From: Flavonifractor sp. AGMB03687
GTDB lineage: Bacteria > Bacillota > Clostridia > Oscillospirales > Oscillospiraceae
Assembly: GCF_017811815.1 (NCBI RefSeq)
Contig: NZ_JADKZI010000002.1
Span: 538,145-602,144, forward strand
Length of the DNA stretch: 64,000 nucleotides
Direction of reading: 5' to 3'
The position numbers were made by a program, and so were the translations under genes. Shown here piece after piece: positions 1 to 7,760 of this stretch (position 1 is the first letter of the stretch; each line of letters starts with the position of its first letter). Under the pieces are notes generated by a model. It did not search any database. It saw nothing but the letters and a program-made list of their open reading frames with translations, and had not been told where the DNA came from.

Positions 1-99
1 CCACAGGATGCTGGCCAGCAGGGCCAGCCCCGAGAGCACCAGCAGCACAACGTCCTTTTTGACACCGCCCCACTCCAGCAGCTTCCCCAGTTGTTTCAT
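1..99 (-). CDS. Heavy-metal P-type ATPase, N-terminus only (runs off the window)
   Basis: Thirty-three codons are visible, starting MKQLGKLLEWGGVKKD and running into a hydrophobic first membrane segment (VVLLVLSGLALLASILW). An AGGAGGTG ribosome site lies 6 bases before the ATG. This opening, with no N-terminal metal-binding domain, resembles clostridial CadA/ZntA-like metal-exporting ATPases, but the catalytic motifs lie outside the window. The gene has its own consensus promoter with two CsoR-type operators, which supports a metal or sulfur-stress response. Identity is inferred from the short N-terminus and the context. Confidence 0.55.
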   Translation of the reverse strand, partial: MKQLGKLLEWGGVKKDVVLLVLSGLALLASILW

Positions 100-112
100 G
101 TAGACACCTCCT

Positions 113-128
113 ATACCCCCACGGGTAT
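113..128. promoter_or_regulatory. CsoR-family operator, distal copy
   Basis: This is a perfect inverted repeat ATACCC-N4-GGGTAT. It lies between the -10 element and the ribosome site of the leftward ATPase gene. The GC-core, AT-flanked layout is typical of CsoR/RcnR/CstR repressor sites. It is identical in architecture to the site at 141-156, 28 bp away. Confidence 0.7.
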
Positions 129-137
129 CTCACCCAC

Positions 138-166
138 ATTATACCCATGGGGGTATAGGTTGTCAA
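138..166 (-). promoter_or_regulatory. Sigma-A promoter of the metal ATPase gene
   Basis: On the minus strand TTGACA (161-166) and TATAAT (138-143) are separated by exactly 17 bp, a full consensus match. The spacer is occupied by a CsoR-type operator, so bound repressor would block polymerase directly. Confidence 0.85.
141..156. promoter_or_regulatory. CsoR-family operator, promoter-proximal copy
   Basis: This is a second perfect ATACCC-N4-GGGTAT inverted repeat. It overlaps the -10 box and spacer of the consensus promoter at 138-166. Confidence 0.72.
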
Positions 167-167
167 G

Positions 168-197
168 CAAAAAGAGGGAGGACAAGCCTCCCTCTCT
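168..197 (-). terminator. Intrinsic terminator after the thioredoxin-like gene
   Basis: On the minus strand a GAGGGAGG/CCTCCCTC stem is followed by TTTTT. It ends the arsR-permease-thioredoxin operon and abuts the -35 box of the next gene. Confidence 0.8.
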
Positions 198-200
198 GCT

Positions 201-494
201 TTACAGCCCTCTGGCCTTTTTGATCAGTTCCATGGCCTCTCCCTTGGTCAGGCTCCGCCCGGCGGAGAGGACCTTGCCGTCCACCACCAGAGCCGGGGTG
301 GTCATGACGCCGTAGGCTGCAATCTGGCTGAAGTCGGTAACGTGGCCCACCTCCAGGTCCAGCCCCAGTTCGGCCAACGCCTGCCGGGTCACATCCTCCA
401 GAGCGTTGCACTTGGCGCACCCGGAGCCCAGCACCTTCACAGGAGCGTTGGGGTGATCCTCCCCTACCTTTTTCTTGTTACCAAACACTCCCAT
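201..494 (-). CDS. Small thioredoxin-like redox protein (redox-active disulfide protein 2 type)
   Basis: The protein has 97 residues in a minimal thioredoxin fold. The active motif GCAKC sits near residue 26, followed by the cis-proline segment TTPALVVDG around residue 64, as in the small 'redox-active disulfide protein 2' family. The start is the ATG preceded by AAGGAGG; a longer upstream reading has no ribosome site. It lies 13 bp downstream of the permease in an ArsR-controlled operon. Such triads (ArsR, UPF0718-type permease, mini-thioredoxin) are common in Clostridia and probably serve metalloid or metal handling; the substrate is not visible here. Confidence 0.85.
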   Translation of the reverse strand: MGVFGNKKKVGEDHPNAPVKVLGSGCAKCNALEDVTRQALAELGLDLEVGHVTDFSQIAAYGVMTTPALVVDGKVLSAGRSLTKGEAMELIKKARGL

Positions 495-507
495 GATAAA
501 ATCCTCC

Positions 508-1521
508 TTATAAAATGATCCATTGGAACAGATTGAACAGATAGCCAACCACAATGATCCCCAGGGTACACACCCCGATAAAAGCCGCCAGCAGCTTGGG
601 CTTTACTGCCTTCCGCAACATGATGAGGGAGGGCAGGCTGAGGGTGGTCACCGCCATCATGAGGGCCAGCACGGTACCCAGCTGGGCTCCCTTGGCCAGC
701 AGAGCCTCGGCAATAGGGATGGTGCCAAAAATATCGGCATACATGGGCACGCCCACCAGCACAGCCAGCACCACGCCCAGAGGGTTGCCGTCCCCCAGAA
801 TACCCTGGATCCAGCTCTCCGGCAGCCAGTTGTGGATGATGGCGCCGACGCCCACCCCCACCAGTACATAAGGAAAGACCTTGCGGAAGGTGGCGGTCAT
901 CTGGCCCTTGGCGTAACTCACTCGCTCCCGGCGGGTGGGGGTGTGGTCCTCACAGTCCAAAGCAGCGGCGTGGCGGACAAAGTCCTCCACATGGCGCTCC
1001 ATGCCCAGCTTCTCCAGCACCGTACCACCGATGACCGCGATAATCAGCCCCAGCACCACATAAAGCACCGCCACCCGGGCGCCGAAAATGCTCATCAGCA
1101 GCACCAGACTGCCCAGGTCCACCATGGGAGACGAGATCAGGAAGGAAAAAGTCACTCCGATGGGCAACCCCGCACTGGTAAAGCCCATAAACAGCGGAAT
1201 GGAGGAACAGGAGCAGAAAGGGGTCACCGTTCCCAGCAGGGCAGCCAGCAGATTGGCCCATATGCCATGGAATCGGCCCAAAATCCGGCGGCTGCGCTCC
1301 GGCGGAAAGTAGCTCTGGATGTAAGACACCACAAAGATCAGAGCACAGAGCAAAATGGTTATTTTCAGTACGTCATAGCAGAAAAACTGCAGGCTGCCGC
1401 CCCAGCGGGTGGTCAGATCCACTCCCAGAGTCTCCAGTCCCCGGCCGATCAGGCGCTCCAGCCACTTCATGCCCAGCACCTGGTTCTGAACAAATTGCCA
1501 CCCGGCGGAAATCATCTCCAT
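508..1521 (-). CDS. Permease of the UPF0718/DUF318 family (YraQ-like)
   Basis: The protein has 337 residues with about eight hydrophobic segments in two halves separated by a charged cytoplasmic loop (around residues 195-220). The motif TPFCSCSSIPLFMGF near residue 95 is the hallmark of COG0701 permeases, as is the second-half motif VPMYADIFGTIPI. The start is the ATG at 1521, just after GAGGTG; the extra upstream codons belong to the arsR region. Family members are linked to arsenic or other metalloid export without an ATPase. A second ArsR-like operator lies immediately upstream (1534-1555), so the permease may be regulated independently of arsR. Confidence 0.85.
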   Translation of the reverse strand: MEMISAGWQFVQNQVLGMKWLERLIGRGLETLGVDLTTRWGGSLQFFCYDVLKITILLCALIFVVSYIQSYFPPERSRRILGRFHGIWANLLAALLGTVTPFCSCSSIPLFMGFTSAGLPIGVTFSFLISSPMVDLGSLVLLMSIFGARVAVLYVVLGLIIAVIGGTVLEKLGMERHVEDFVRHAAALDCEDHTPTRRERVSYAKGQMTATFRKVFPYVLVGVGVGAIIHNWLPESWIQGILGDGNPLGVVLAVLVGVPMYADIFGTIPIAEALLAKGAQLGTVLALMMAVTTLSLPSLIMLRKAVKPKLLAAFIGVCTLGIIVVGYLFNLFQWIIL

Positions 1522-1533
1522 ATCAGCACCTCT

Positions 1534-1555
1534 CACATCAAGTTTTTTTGATGTA
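1534..1555. promoter_or_regulatory. ArsR-type operator before the permease
   Basis: The inverted repeat ACATCAA-N6-TTGATGT matches the operator upstream of arsR (1874-1895) in arms and spacing. It lies in the gap between arsR and the permease. Confidence 0.6.
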
Positions 1556-1577
1556 TTGTTCGGGAAAAAGCAGCTGC

Positions 1578-1862
1578 TCACGCATCGGGCGTGGTCAGCT
1601 GCTCCAGCAGACGAATGGCGGCGGCACAGCCGTCGGGACTGAGCCGATAGTGGGTCCACTTCCCCTCCTGCCGGCTGTCCACCAGACCGGACTGGCACAG
1701 GATCTTCATGTGGTAGGACACCGCCGACTGGCCTAAATCCAGCTGGTCCATCAGCACGCAGGCGCACTTCTCTCCGCCCCGCAGCAGCTCCAGAATGGCC
1801 AGCCGCTTGGGGTCGCATAGGGCCTTGAATACCCGGGCGTTGCGCCGGTGGATCCCGTCCAT
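1578..1862 (-). CDS. ArsR/SmtB-family metal-sensing repressor
   Basis: The 94-residue winged-helix protein starts MDGIHRRNARVFKALCDP. It contains the CxC pair in EKCACVL and the recognition-helix segment QSAVSYHMKIL, typical of arsenite- or antimonite-sensing ArsR proteins. The start is the ATG with GAGGTG 6 bases upstream; that GAGGTG overlaps the outer arm of the operator. It heads the operon arsR-permease-thioredoxin and has a perfect inverted repeat at its own promoter, so autorepression is likely. Confidence 0.9.
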   Translation of the reverse strand: MDGIHRRNARVFKALCDPKRLAILELLRGGEKCACVLMDQLDLGQSAVSYHMKILCQSGLVDSRQEGKWTHYRLSPDGCAAAIRLLEQLTTPDA

Positions 1863-1873
1863 GCCGTTCACCT

Positions 1874-1895
1874 CACATCAAAATTATTTGATGTG
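1874..1895. promoter_or_regulatory. ArsR operator
   Basis: This is a perfect 9-bp inverted repeat CACATCAAA-N4-TTTGATGTG between the arsR -10 box and its ribosome site. Its placement fits steric repression by the adjacent ArsR. Confidence 0.8.
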
Positions 1896-1898
1896 ATC

Positions 1899-1927
1899 AT
1901 TTTAACACCAGACCCATCCCCTGTCAA
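1899..1927 (-). promoter_or_regulatory. arsR promoter
   Basis: On the minus strand TTGACA (1922-1927), a 17-bp spacer and TAAAAT (1899-1904) precede the operator and the arsR start. Confidence 0.8.
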
Positions 1928-1929
1928 GA

Positions 1930-1960
1930 GAAAAATTCCCCGCCTTTTGGCGGGGGATTT
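1930..1960 (-). terminator. Terminator of the phosphodiester glycosidase gene
   Basis: On the minus strand the stem CCCCGCC-AAAA-GGCGGGG is followed by AATTTTT, directly downstream of the stop at 1974. Confidence 0.85.
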
Positions 1961-1973
1961 TCGAGTGATTTGC

Positions 1974-3521
1974 TTATTCGGACACAAAGACCTGGAGTGT
2001 GGAGGTCAGATTACGGCCGGGGGTGGCCAGAGTCTGGCCATTGTAGTACATGGCGGTGGAAGCGCCGCCGTCCAGGTTGATGGCATCCACGCAGCCCAGG
2101 GTGAGCATCAGGTCGCGCATCTGCTCGATGCTGGCTGCCTTCACGTTGACCAGCAGAAGCTTACCTTCTCTGGTGGTACCCACGGCAGTGCGGGGCGTCA
2201 CGGCGGTGGTAAAACGGGACTCGGTGAAGCCGGGGTCCAGCTGGGTGTACTTGACACCGTCCATTACCAGACGGGGCGCCCCCGACACGATGGTCTTGAC
2301 GCCGTCCAGCTGGAAGCCCTCAGCGTCGTCCCGCTGCAGATAGGGGCGCAGGGCCACGGTGCGGCCCGCCTCAAACTGGTTGAAGAAATCATAGTTGGTG
2401 ACGGTATCGCTGGAGTAGAGCACGTAACCGTTGGAAGGGATGGACACCGTCTGGCCGGCGGATACCATCTGGAAGCTGGTGGTCACATTGTTGACCACGG
2501 TCAGGACGGAGCCGGGATAGGTGACCTGGAAGGAGGTGCCCCGGGCGGGAGTGTACAGCACCGCCTGGCCGCTGAACTGCTTGAGCATATTGACCTCATA
2601 GGCGTCCCACCAGCGGTAAGCACCGCCATCCACCGTCTCAATGCGGACAAAGACCGGCGGCCGGCCATAGCGCATCTCGTTGGTATCGGTAATACCCAGA
2701 GAAGAGATGCCTGTGCTGGCATACACAAACTGGCCGTTCACCATCAGGTGGCCGATGGGGTCCTGGAAGGTATTGTTGCTGTTGAAGAAGTTGGCGTTGA
2801 TCACCGCTACCGCCCCGGAGTTTGCAACGATGCTCTGGAAGCTTTGGGGGGCATTCAGCTTGCCATTGGTCAGGACAGACTTAACGGACACTCTGGGGTC
2901 CTTCATGTTCACCGTGATCACATTGGCACTGACGGTACCAGAGGCCAGGGCATAGCTCTTGGAGGTCAGCGTCACAGGGGAGGCCTTGGGCGTGGTCTTC
3001 TCCACCAGCTTCTGGACTTGGGACAGGCTGGTCAAGCTGTTCTTATCCAGCTGGCCGTCGGCCACCACCACGATCTGGTTCTGGGGCTCCCACTCCACGG
3101 TGAGGCCCAGATTCTCGCTGACAAAGCGCACCGGTACAAAGGAACGGTTGTTTTTGGCCCGCATGGGCACGTCCAGGGCCACCTCTTCCCCATTCACCAG
3201 GGCTGTGGGTGCGTCGTACTCCAGCTCTATCGAGATGCCGTTGAGGGAGCATCGCACGCCGTTGGTCTCGGGCACCCACTCCACCGTGCCGCCGAAGGCC
3301 TCGATCATCCGGCGGATGGGCAGCATGGTGCGTCCGGCCTCCGCCATGACCACCACAGCGCTGCTGTCCGGGTCGATCTGGGTCACGGTATCACCGATGA
3401 CGCACCAGGGGCTGTTGTAGCGCATGGCAACCACCAGGTTGGGCTGGGCCGCCAGGGCCGACGGAGCCATGCTCAAGATCAGGGCCAGCACCGCCAGCAG
3501 GGACAGGAAACGTCTTTTCAC
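1974..3521 (-). CDS. Secreted phosphodiester glycosidase (NAGPA domain) with copper-amine-oxidase-type stalk
   Basis: The protein has 515 residues. A signal peptide with an ALAA cleavage site ends near residue 25. A copper amine oxidase N-terminal-like stalk domain (about 35-150) contains the repeated pattern in which PIRRMIEAFGG and VPVRFVSENLG mark the two halves. A phosphodiester glycosidase (NAGPA/DUF2233) domain fills roughly 230-513, ending with the conserved NLDGGAST motif near residue 482. It probably acts outside the cell on a glycosyl-phosphodiester bond in wall or exopolysaccharide. The same stalk module occurs in the amidase at 38478-39998. It is monocistronic, with its own terminator. 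Confidence 0.85.
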   Translation of the reverse strand: MKRRFLSLLAVLALILSMAPSALAAQPNLVVAMRYNSPWCVIGDTVTQIDPDSSAVVVMAEAGRTMLPIRRMIEAFGGTVEWVPETNGVRCSLNGISIELEYDAPTALVNGEEVALDVPMRAKNNRSFVPVRFVSENLGLTVEWEPQNQIVVVADGQLDKNSLTSLSQVQKLVEKTTPKASPVTLTSKSYALASGTVSANVITVNMKDPRVSVKSVLTNGKLNAPQSFQSIVANSGAVAVINANFFNSNNTFQDPIGHLMVNGQFVYASTGISSLGITDTNEMRYGRPPVFVRIETVDGGAYRWWDAYEVNMLKQFSGQAVLYTPARGTSFQVTYPGSVLTVVNNVTTSFQMVSAGQTVSIPSNGYVLYSSDTVTNYDFFNQFEAGRTVALRPYLQRDDAEGFQLDGVKTIVSGAPRLVMDGVKYTQLDPGFTESRFTTAVTPRTAVGTTREGKLLLVNVKAASIEQMRDLMLTLGCVDAINLDGGASTAMYYNGQTLATPGRNLTSTLQVFVSE

Positions 3522-3617
3522 AGGCTACACGTCCTCTCTTCTCCCCCGCAGGGGATGTTTTATTTATTGTACCAACTATTTCCCTTCCCTGCAATTCCCT
3601 TCCTGCATAGCCTGGAA

Positions 3618-3665
3618 CGCAAAAAGCCCGACAGCGCGCATCGTCCTACGCACTGCCGGGCTGAT
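3618..3665 (-). terminator. Terminator at the end of the pyr-ygiQ operon
   Basis: On the minus strand a long stem starting AGCCCGGCAGTGCG pairs with CGCGCTGTCGGGCT and is followed by TTTTTG, three bases past the ygiQ-like stop. Confidence 0.8.
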
Positions 3666-3667
3666 TT

Positions 3668-5635
3668 TTAACCTCTTCCCTTGCGGGGCCGGGCATTCTT
3701 CTTGGGCTTGGCCACCGCCCAGCCCGCCTTGCGGGTGGGTTTGGCCTGGGGCTTGGCGCTCTTGGGTGCCGCAGCCTTGCCCCCCTTGCCAGGTTTGTTC
3801 CGGTGGTCGGCGGAGGGCTTGCCCTCCTGGGCTTTGAAGTGCTTCTCCGGCCGCAGCAGACAATCCTTGCCGAAGCCGATCAGGTCCTCCCGGTGGGTCC
3901 GGTGGAGAGCCTCCCGCACCAGGGGCCGCTTCTCCGGCCGTTTCCACTGCATCAGGGCTCGCTGCATGGCCTTCTCATGGGGATCCTTGGGCACATACAC
4001 CGGTTTCATGGTGCGGGGATCAATGCCGGTATAGTACATACAAGTGGACAGGGTACCCGGGGTGGGATAGAAGTCCTGTACCTGCTCCGGCTGACGACCG
4101 GTGCGGTTGAGCCATTGGGCCAGCTTCACCGCATCCTCCAGGGTACAGCCGGGGTGGGAGGACATGAGGTAGGGCACCAGGTACTGCTCCTTGCCGTACT
4201 TTTGGTTGAGAGACTCATACTTCCGCTTGAACTTCTCGTACACCTCAATATGGGGCTTGCCCATATAGTCCAGCACCGAGTTGACGCAGTGCTCCGGCGC
4301 CACCTTCAGCTGGCCGGACACGTGGTACTTCACCAGCTCGGCGAAGAACTCCCCGCTCTTGTCCTTCTGCATGAAGTCGAAGCGGATACCGGAGCGGATG
4401 AAGACCTTCTTCACCCCCGGTACGGCCCGCACCTTGCGCAGGAGCATCAGGTAGTCGGTGTGGTCGGCGTCCAGATTGGGACAGGCCTCGGGAGCCAGGC
4501 AGGCCTTGCCCCGGCACAGTCCCGCCTTCATCTGCTTCTTGCAGGCGGGCCGCCGGAAGTTGGCGGTGGGACCGCCCACATCGTGGATATAGCCCTTGAA
4601 GCCGGGGTGGTGGGTCAATGCCTCCACCTCTCTCAGCACGCTCTCATGGCTGCGGGAGGTGATGATCCGTCCCTGGTGGAAGGCCAGGGAGCAGAAGTTG
4701 CAGGCGCCAAAGCATCCCCGGTTGTGGGCCACCGAGAAGCGCACCTCTTCAATGGCAGGCACGCCCCCCATTTCATCGTACATGGGGTGGGGCTCCCGGA
4801 CATAGGGCAGCTCGGCCACAAAGTCCAGCTCCGCCGTAGTCAGGGGCATAGCAGGGGGATTGACGATGAGCAGCCGGTCCCCGTGGCGCTGGAGGATGGC
4901 CTTCCCCCGCACGGGATCGTGCTCCTCGTACTGGATCTGGTTGGCCACGGCATATTGCCGCTTATCGGTCCGCACCTCTTCGTAAGAGGGGCACTCCACC
5001 TTGGGGTAGACGCAGGCAGAGGGATTTTTCGCAATAAAGGCAGTTCCCTTTACATCTGTGATCTCCCCTACCGGCGTACCGGAGGCTAGCCGCGCGGCGA
5101 TCTCGCGGGTAGCGGTCTCACCCATGCCATACACCAGCAGGTCGGCCTGGCTGTCAAAGAGTACCGACCGACGCACCTTGTCCTCCCAGTAGTCATAGTG
5201 GGCAAAGCGGCGCAGAGAGGCCTCCAGGCCGCCGATGATCAGGGGAATGTCACCGTAGACCTCCCGCACCTTGTTGGCATACACGATGGAGGCCCGGTCG
5301 GGACGCAGCCCTGCCTGATTGCCCGGGGAATAGGCGTCGTCGTGCCGCCGCTTCTTGGCCACAGTGTAGTGGGCCACCATGGAGTCCAGGTTGCCGGCGG
5401 ACAGCATGACACCCAGCCGGGGCCGCCCAAGAGCTGTAAAGGCCTCCGGCCTGCGCCAGTCCGGCTGGGCCAGGATGGCCACCCGGTAGCCCTCGGCCTC
5501 CAGCACCCGGGAGATGATGGCGCAGCCGAAGGTGGGATGATCCACGTAGGCGTCGCCGGTAATGATCAGGAAGTCGTACCCGTCCCAGCCACGCTCTTCC
5601 ATATCCGCCTTGGAGACGGGCAAAAATCCATTCAT
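3668..5635 (-). CDS. YgiQ-family radical SAM protein
   Basis: The protein has 655 residues. The N-terminal UPF0313-type domain is followed by the radical SAM signature CFGACNFC (CxxxCxxC) near residue 310, which binds the 4Fe-4S cluster and S-adenosylmethionine. The C-terminus ends in a Lys/Pro/Ala-rich basic tail of about 40 residues, common in this family and possibly nucleic-acid binding. The start is the ATG at 5635 with AGAGGAA upstream, 10 bp after the previous stop. The function of YgiQ is unknown. Here it is last in the pyrimidine operon, which may be only convenience. Confidence 0.9.
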   Translation of the reverse strand: MNGFLPVSKADMEERGWDGYDFLIITGDAYVDHPTFGCAIISRVLEAEGYRVAILAQPDWRRPEAFTALGRPRLGVMLSAGNLDSMVAHYTVAKKRRHDDAYSPGNQAGLRPDRASIVYANKVREVYGDIPLIIGGLEASLRRFAHYDYWEDKVRRSVLFDSQADLLVYGMGETATREIAARLASGTPVGEITDVKGTAFIAKNPSACVYPKVECPSYEEVRTDKRQYAVANQIQYEEHDPVRGKAILQRHGDRLLIVNPPAMPLTTAELDFVAELPYVREPHPMYDEMGGVPAIEEVRFSVAHNRGCFGACNFCSLAFHQGRIITSRSHESVLREVEALTHHPGFKGYIHDVGGPTANFRRPACKKQMKAGLCRGKACLAPEACPNLDADHTDYLMLLRKVRAVPGVKKVFIRSGIRFDFMQKDKSGEFFAELVKYHVSGQLKVAPEHCVNSVLDYMGKPHIEVYEKFKRKYESLNQKYGKEQYLVPYLMSSHPGCTLEDAVKLAQWLNRTGRQPEQVQDFYPTPGTLSTCMYYTGIDPRTMKPVYVPKDPHEKAMQRALMQWKRPEKRPLVREALHRTHREDLIGFGKDCLLRPEKHFKAQEGKPSADHRNKPGKGGKAAAPKSAKPQAKPTRKAGWAVAKPKKNARPRKGRG

Positions 5636-5645
5636 ATCGTTCCTC

Positions 5646-6809
5646 TTATCCGTTCCTGGCCTCATAGCCAATGTATTTTTCCAAAATGTCCAGGGTCACT
5701 CGACCGTGCTCCTCCCCCACCTTCTCAAAGCCGTACTTCTTGTAGAAGCGCTGAGCCACCGCGTTTTCGGGCGCACAGCGCAGCCGCAGGCGGGTACGGC
5801 CCAGGGGGCGATACACCGATACCGCCTGGCCGATGAGCTGGACGCCCAGACCCCGTTTCCGGTGCTGGGGCGTCATGTACACAAAGGGAATGTAGCCGAT
5901 GCCATCCTCCGCAAAGCGCTCCAGATCCAACTGGAGCACACCGGCCACCTGGTCCCGCTGCATGGCCACAGACAAGGCTTTTTCCTTTTCCTGCTCCCAG
6001 CAGTGGCGGGCATCCTTGCAGAAGCCCGCTCCGTCAAAGGCGGCCTGCTCCCCGTGGATGTCCACCCAGGCGTCGTGCCGTGCCTCCAGATAGAGTTCCT
6101 CCTCCCGGTCCAGATCCAGGGGACGGAACCACATGTTGGCGTCGGCAATGCTGCCCTCCCGGGACTTCCACCACTTCTGGCTGGCCAGGGTGGAGATCTC
6201 CTCGGGCAGGTGAGAGTTGTCGTTCTCAAAGAGGATGTTGATCTGATCCCCCTCCACCTCCAGGCAGGTGACGCCGGTGTTGTCGCTGTGGCCCAGGCTG
6301 TCCATCTCGCCGGGACCCATACCCCGGATGGCGCCCTGAAGGCAGCGGATGGCGGAGCCGTGGGAGAACAAAGCCACCGTCTGGCCGGGATGGCGGGCGG
6401 CAATGTCCAGCACCGCACCCTTCATCCGGGCCTGGACCTGGGCGAAGGTCTCGCCCCCCTCCACCTGGAACTCAGGAGAAGCGTGGTTGAAGCGGATGAG
6501 CCGCATGGCGTCGTGCCGCTCCAGCTCACCCCAGGGCTTGTCCTCCCACTCCCCCACGCCGATCTCCCGCAGGGCGGGGGTGGTGTGGAGCTCCAGGCCG
6601 TGGTTGGGATAAATGGCGGTGGCAGTGGTCATGGTGCGGAACAGATCGCTGGAGTACACCGCGTCGATATGCACGTCGGCGAACCGCCCCCGCAGGGCGG
6701 CGATCTGCCGGTAACCGTTGTCAGTGATGAGGCTGTTGTACCAGCCGTGGACCCGGCGATACAGATTGCCCTCCGCCTCCGCGTGGCGGATGATATAAAC
6801 CTTAGTCAC
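5646..6809 (-). CDS. Histidine phosphatase fused to a GNAT N-acetyltransferase
   Basis: The protein has 387 residues if read from the GTG with GAGGG upstream; no ATG precedes the conserved start of the domain. Residues about 3-200 form a phosphoglycerate-mutase-like phosphatase with the catalytic IIRHAEAEGN motif and the second histidine in ALFSHGSAI. Residues about 230-385 form a GNAT domain; the acetyl-CoA loop is HRKRGLGVQLIGQ, followed by NAVAQRFYKKYGFE. The fusion joins phosphate-ester hydrolysis and acyl transfer in one chain. The substrate is unknown. It lies between pyrD (33 bp upstream) and ygiQ (10 bp downstream), so it is probably co-transcribed with pyrimidine genes. Confidence 0.85.
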   Translation of the reverse strand: MTKVYIIRHAEAEGNLYRRVHGWYNSLITDNGYRQIAALRGRFADVHIDAVYSSDLFRTMTTATAIYPNHGLELHTTPALREIGVGEWEDKPWGELERHDAMRLIRFNHASPEFQVEGGETFAQVQARMKGAVLDIAARHPGQTVALFSHGSAIRCLQGAIRGMGPGEMDSLGHSDNTGVTCLEVEGDQINILFENDNSHLPEEISTLASQKWWKSREGSIADANMWFRPLDLDREEELYLEARHDAWVDIHGEQAAFDGAGFCKDARHCWEQEKEKALSVAMQRDQVAGVLQLDLERFAEDGIGYIPFVYMTPQHRKRGLGVQLIGQAVSVYRPLGRTRLRLRCAPENAVAQRFYKKYGFEKVGEEHGRVTLDILEKYIGYEARNG

Positions 6810-6842
6810 AGTACGCACCCTCTTCGGATCAGGATATTGCAA

Positions 6843-7760
6843 TTACCAGGGGCGCACGCCGCCTGTCAGGTCAGAAACCTTGTCAAGGCCCTGGGCAGAA
6901 GCGATCTGGGCCAGACCGTCCCGCACCTTGATGGGGGCGTAGGGATCGGCGAAGCAGGCGGTGCCCACTGCCACGGCGGAAGCGCCCGCCAGCATCAGCT
7001 GGGCCGCGTCCTCCCCCTTGGCCACGCCGCCCATACCCAGGATGGGCAGATCCACGGCGCAGGCCACTTCCCACACCATGCGCACGGCCACCGGCAGCAC
7101 AGCGGGGCCGGATAGACCGCCGGTGTTCATCTTCAAGATGGGACGGCGGGTGTTCAGATCGATGCGCATACCGCGTAGGGTGTTGATGAGGGACAGGGCG
7201 TCGGCGCCGGCGTCAGCCACCGCGCGGGCAATCTCGGTAATGTCAGTCACATTGGGAGACAGCTTCACCATCACAGGGACGGTGGAGTGGCTCTTGGCCA
7301 TCTTGGTGACCTCAGCGGCCAGCTCCGGCTTGGTGCCGTAGGCCAGACCGCCTGCCTTCACGTTGGGGCAGGAGATGTTGACCTCGATCATGTCCACGCC
7401 CGCCGCAGACAGCTTCTCGCACATGATGCCGTACTCTTCGGGGGTATTGCCCGAGATGTTGGCAATGATGGCCAGGTCGTGCTGCTTCAGCTCGGGCAGC
7501 TCATGCTCGATAAAGGCGTCCACGCCGGGGTTCTGCAGGCCCACGGAGTTGAGGATGCCCATGGGGGTCTCGGCAATACGGGGGGGCGGATTGCCCTCTC
7601 TTCTGTGAAGGGTAAGACCCTTACAGCAAATGCCGCCCAGTTCATTCAGGTTGTAGAACTGGCCGTACTCCCGGCCGAAGCCGAAGGTACCGGAGGCCAC
7701 CACCACGGGGTTTTTCATCTTGACGCCCGCCAGATCGGCGGACAGATCCACCTTAGACAT
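6843..7760 (-). CDS. pyrD: Dihydroorotate dehydrogenase B, catalytic subunit
   Basis: The 305-residue FMN TIM-barrel oxidises dihydroorotate to orotate (fourth step of UMP synthesis). Visible motifs are the N-terminal SGTFGFGREY, the catalytic-cysteine segment NISCPNVK, KLSPNVTDI, and the flavin phosphate-binding GMGGVAKGEDA. Type 1B enzymes use NAD+ through PyrK. The pyrK gene overlaps the start of pyrD by 8 bp (ATGTCTAA), consistent with a coupled heterotetramer. Confidence 0.97.
   Translation of the reverse strand: MSKVDLSADLAGVKMKNPVVVASGTFGFGREYGQFYNLNELGGICCKGLTLHRREGNPPPRIAETPMGILNSVGLQNPGVDAFIEHELPELKQHDLAIIANISGNTPEEYGIMCEKLSAAGVDMIEVNISCPNVKAGGLAYGTKPELAAEVTKMAKSHSTVPVMVKLSPNVTDITEIARAVADAGADALSLINTLRGMRIDLNTRRPILKMNTGGLSGPAVLPVAVRMVWEVACAVDLPILGMGGVAKGEDAAQLMLAGASAVAVGTACFADPYAPIKVRDGLAQIASAQGLDKVSDLTGGVRPW

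Noticed and set aside
1848..3671. A 607-codon plus-strand frame across the glycosidase gene
   Set aside because: It is antisense to a protein with a signal peptide, stalk and NAGPA domain, and its composition is typical of a shadow frame.
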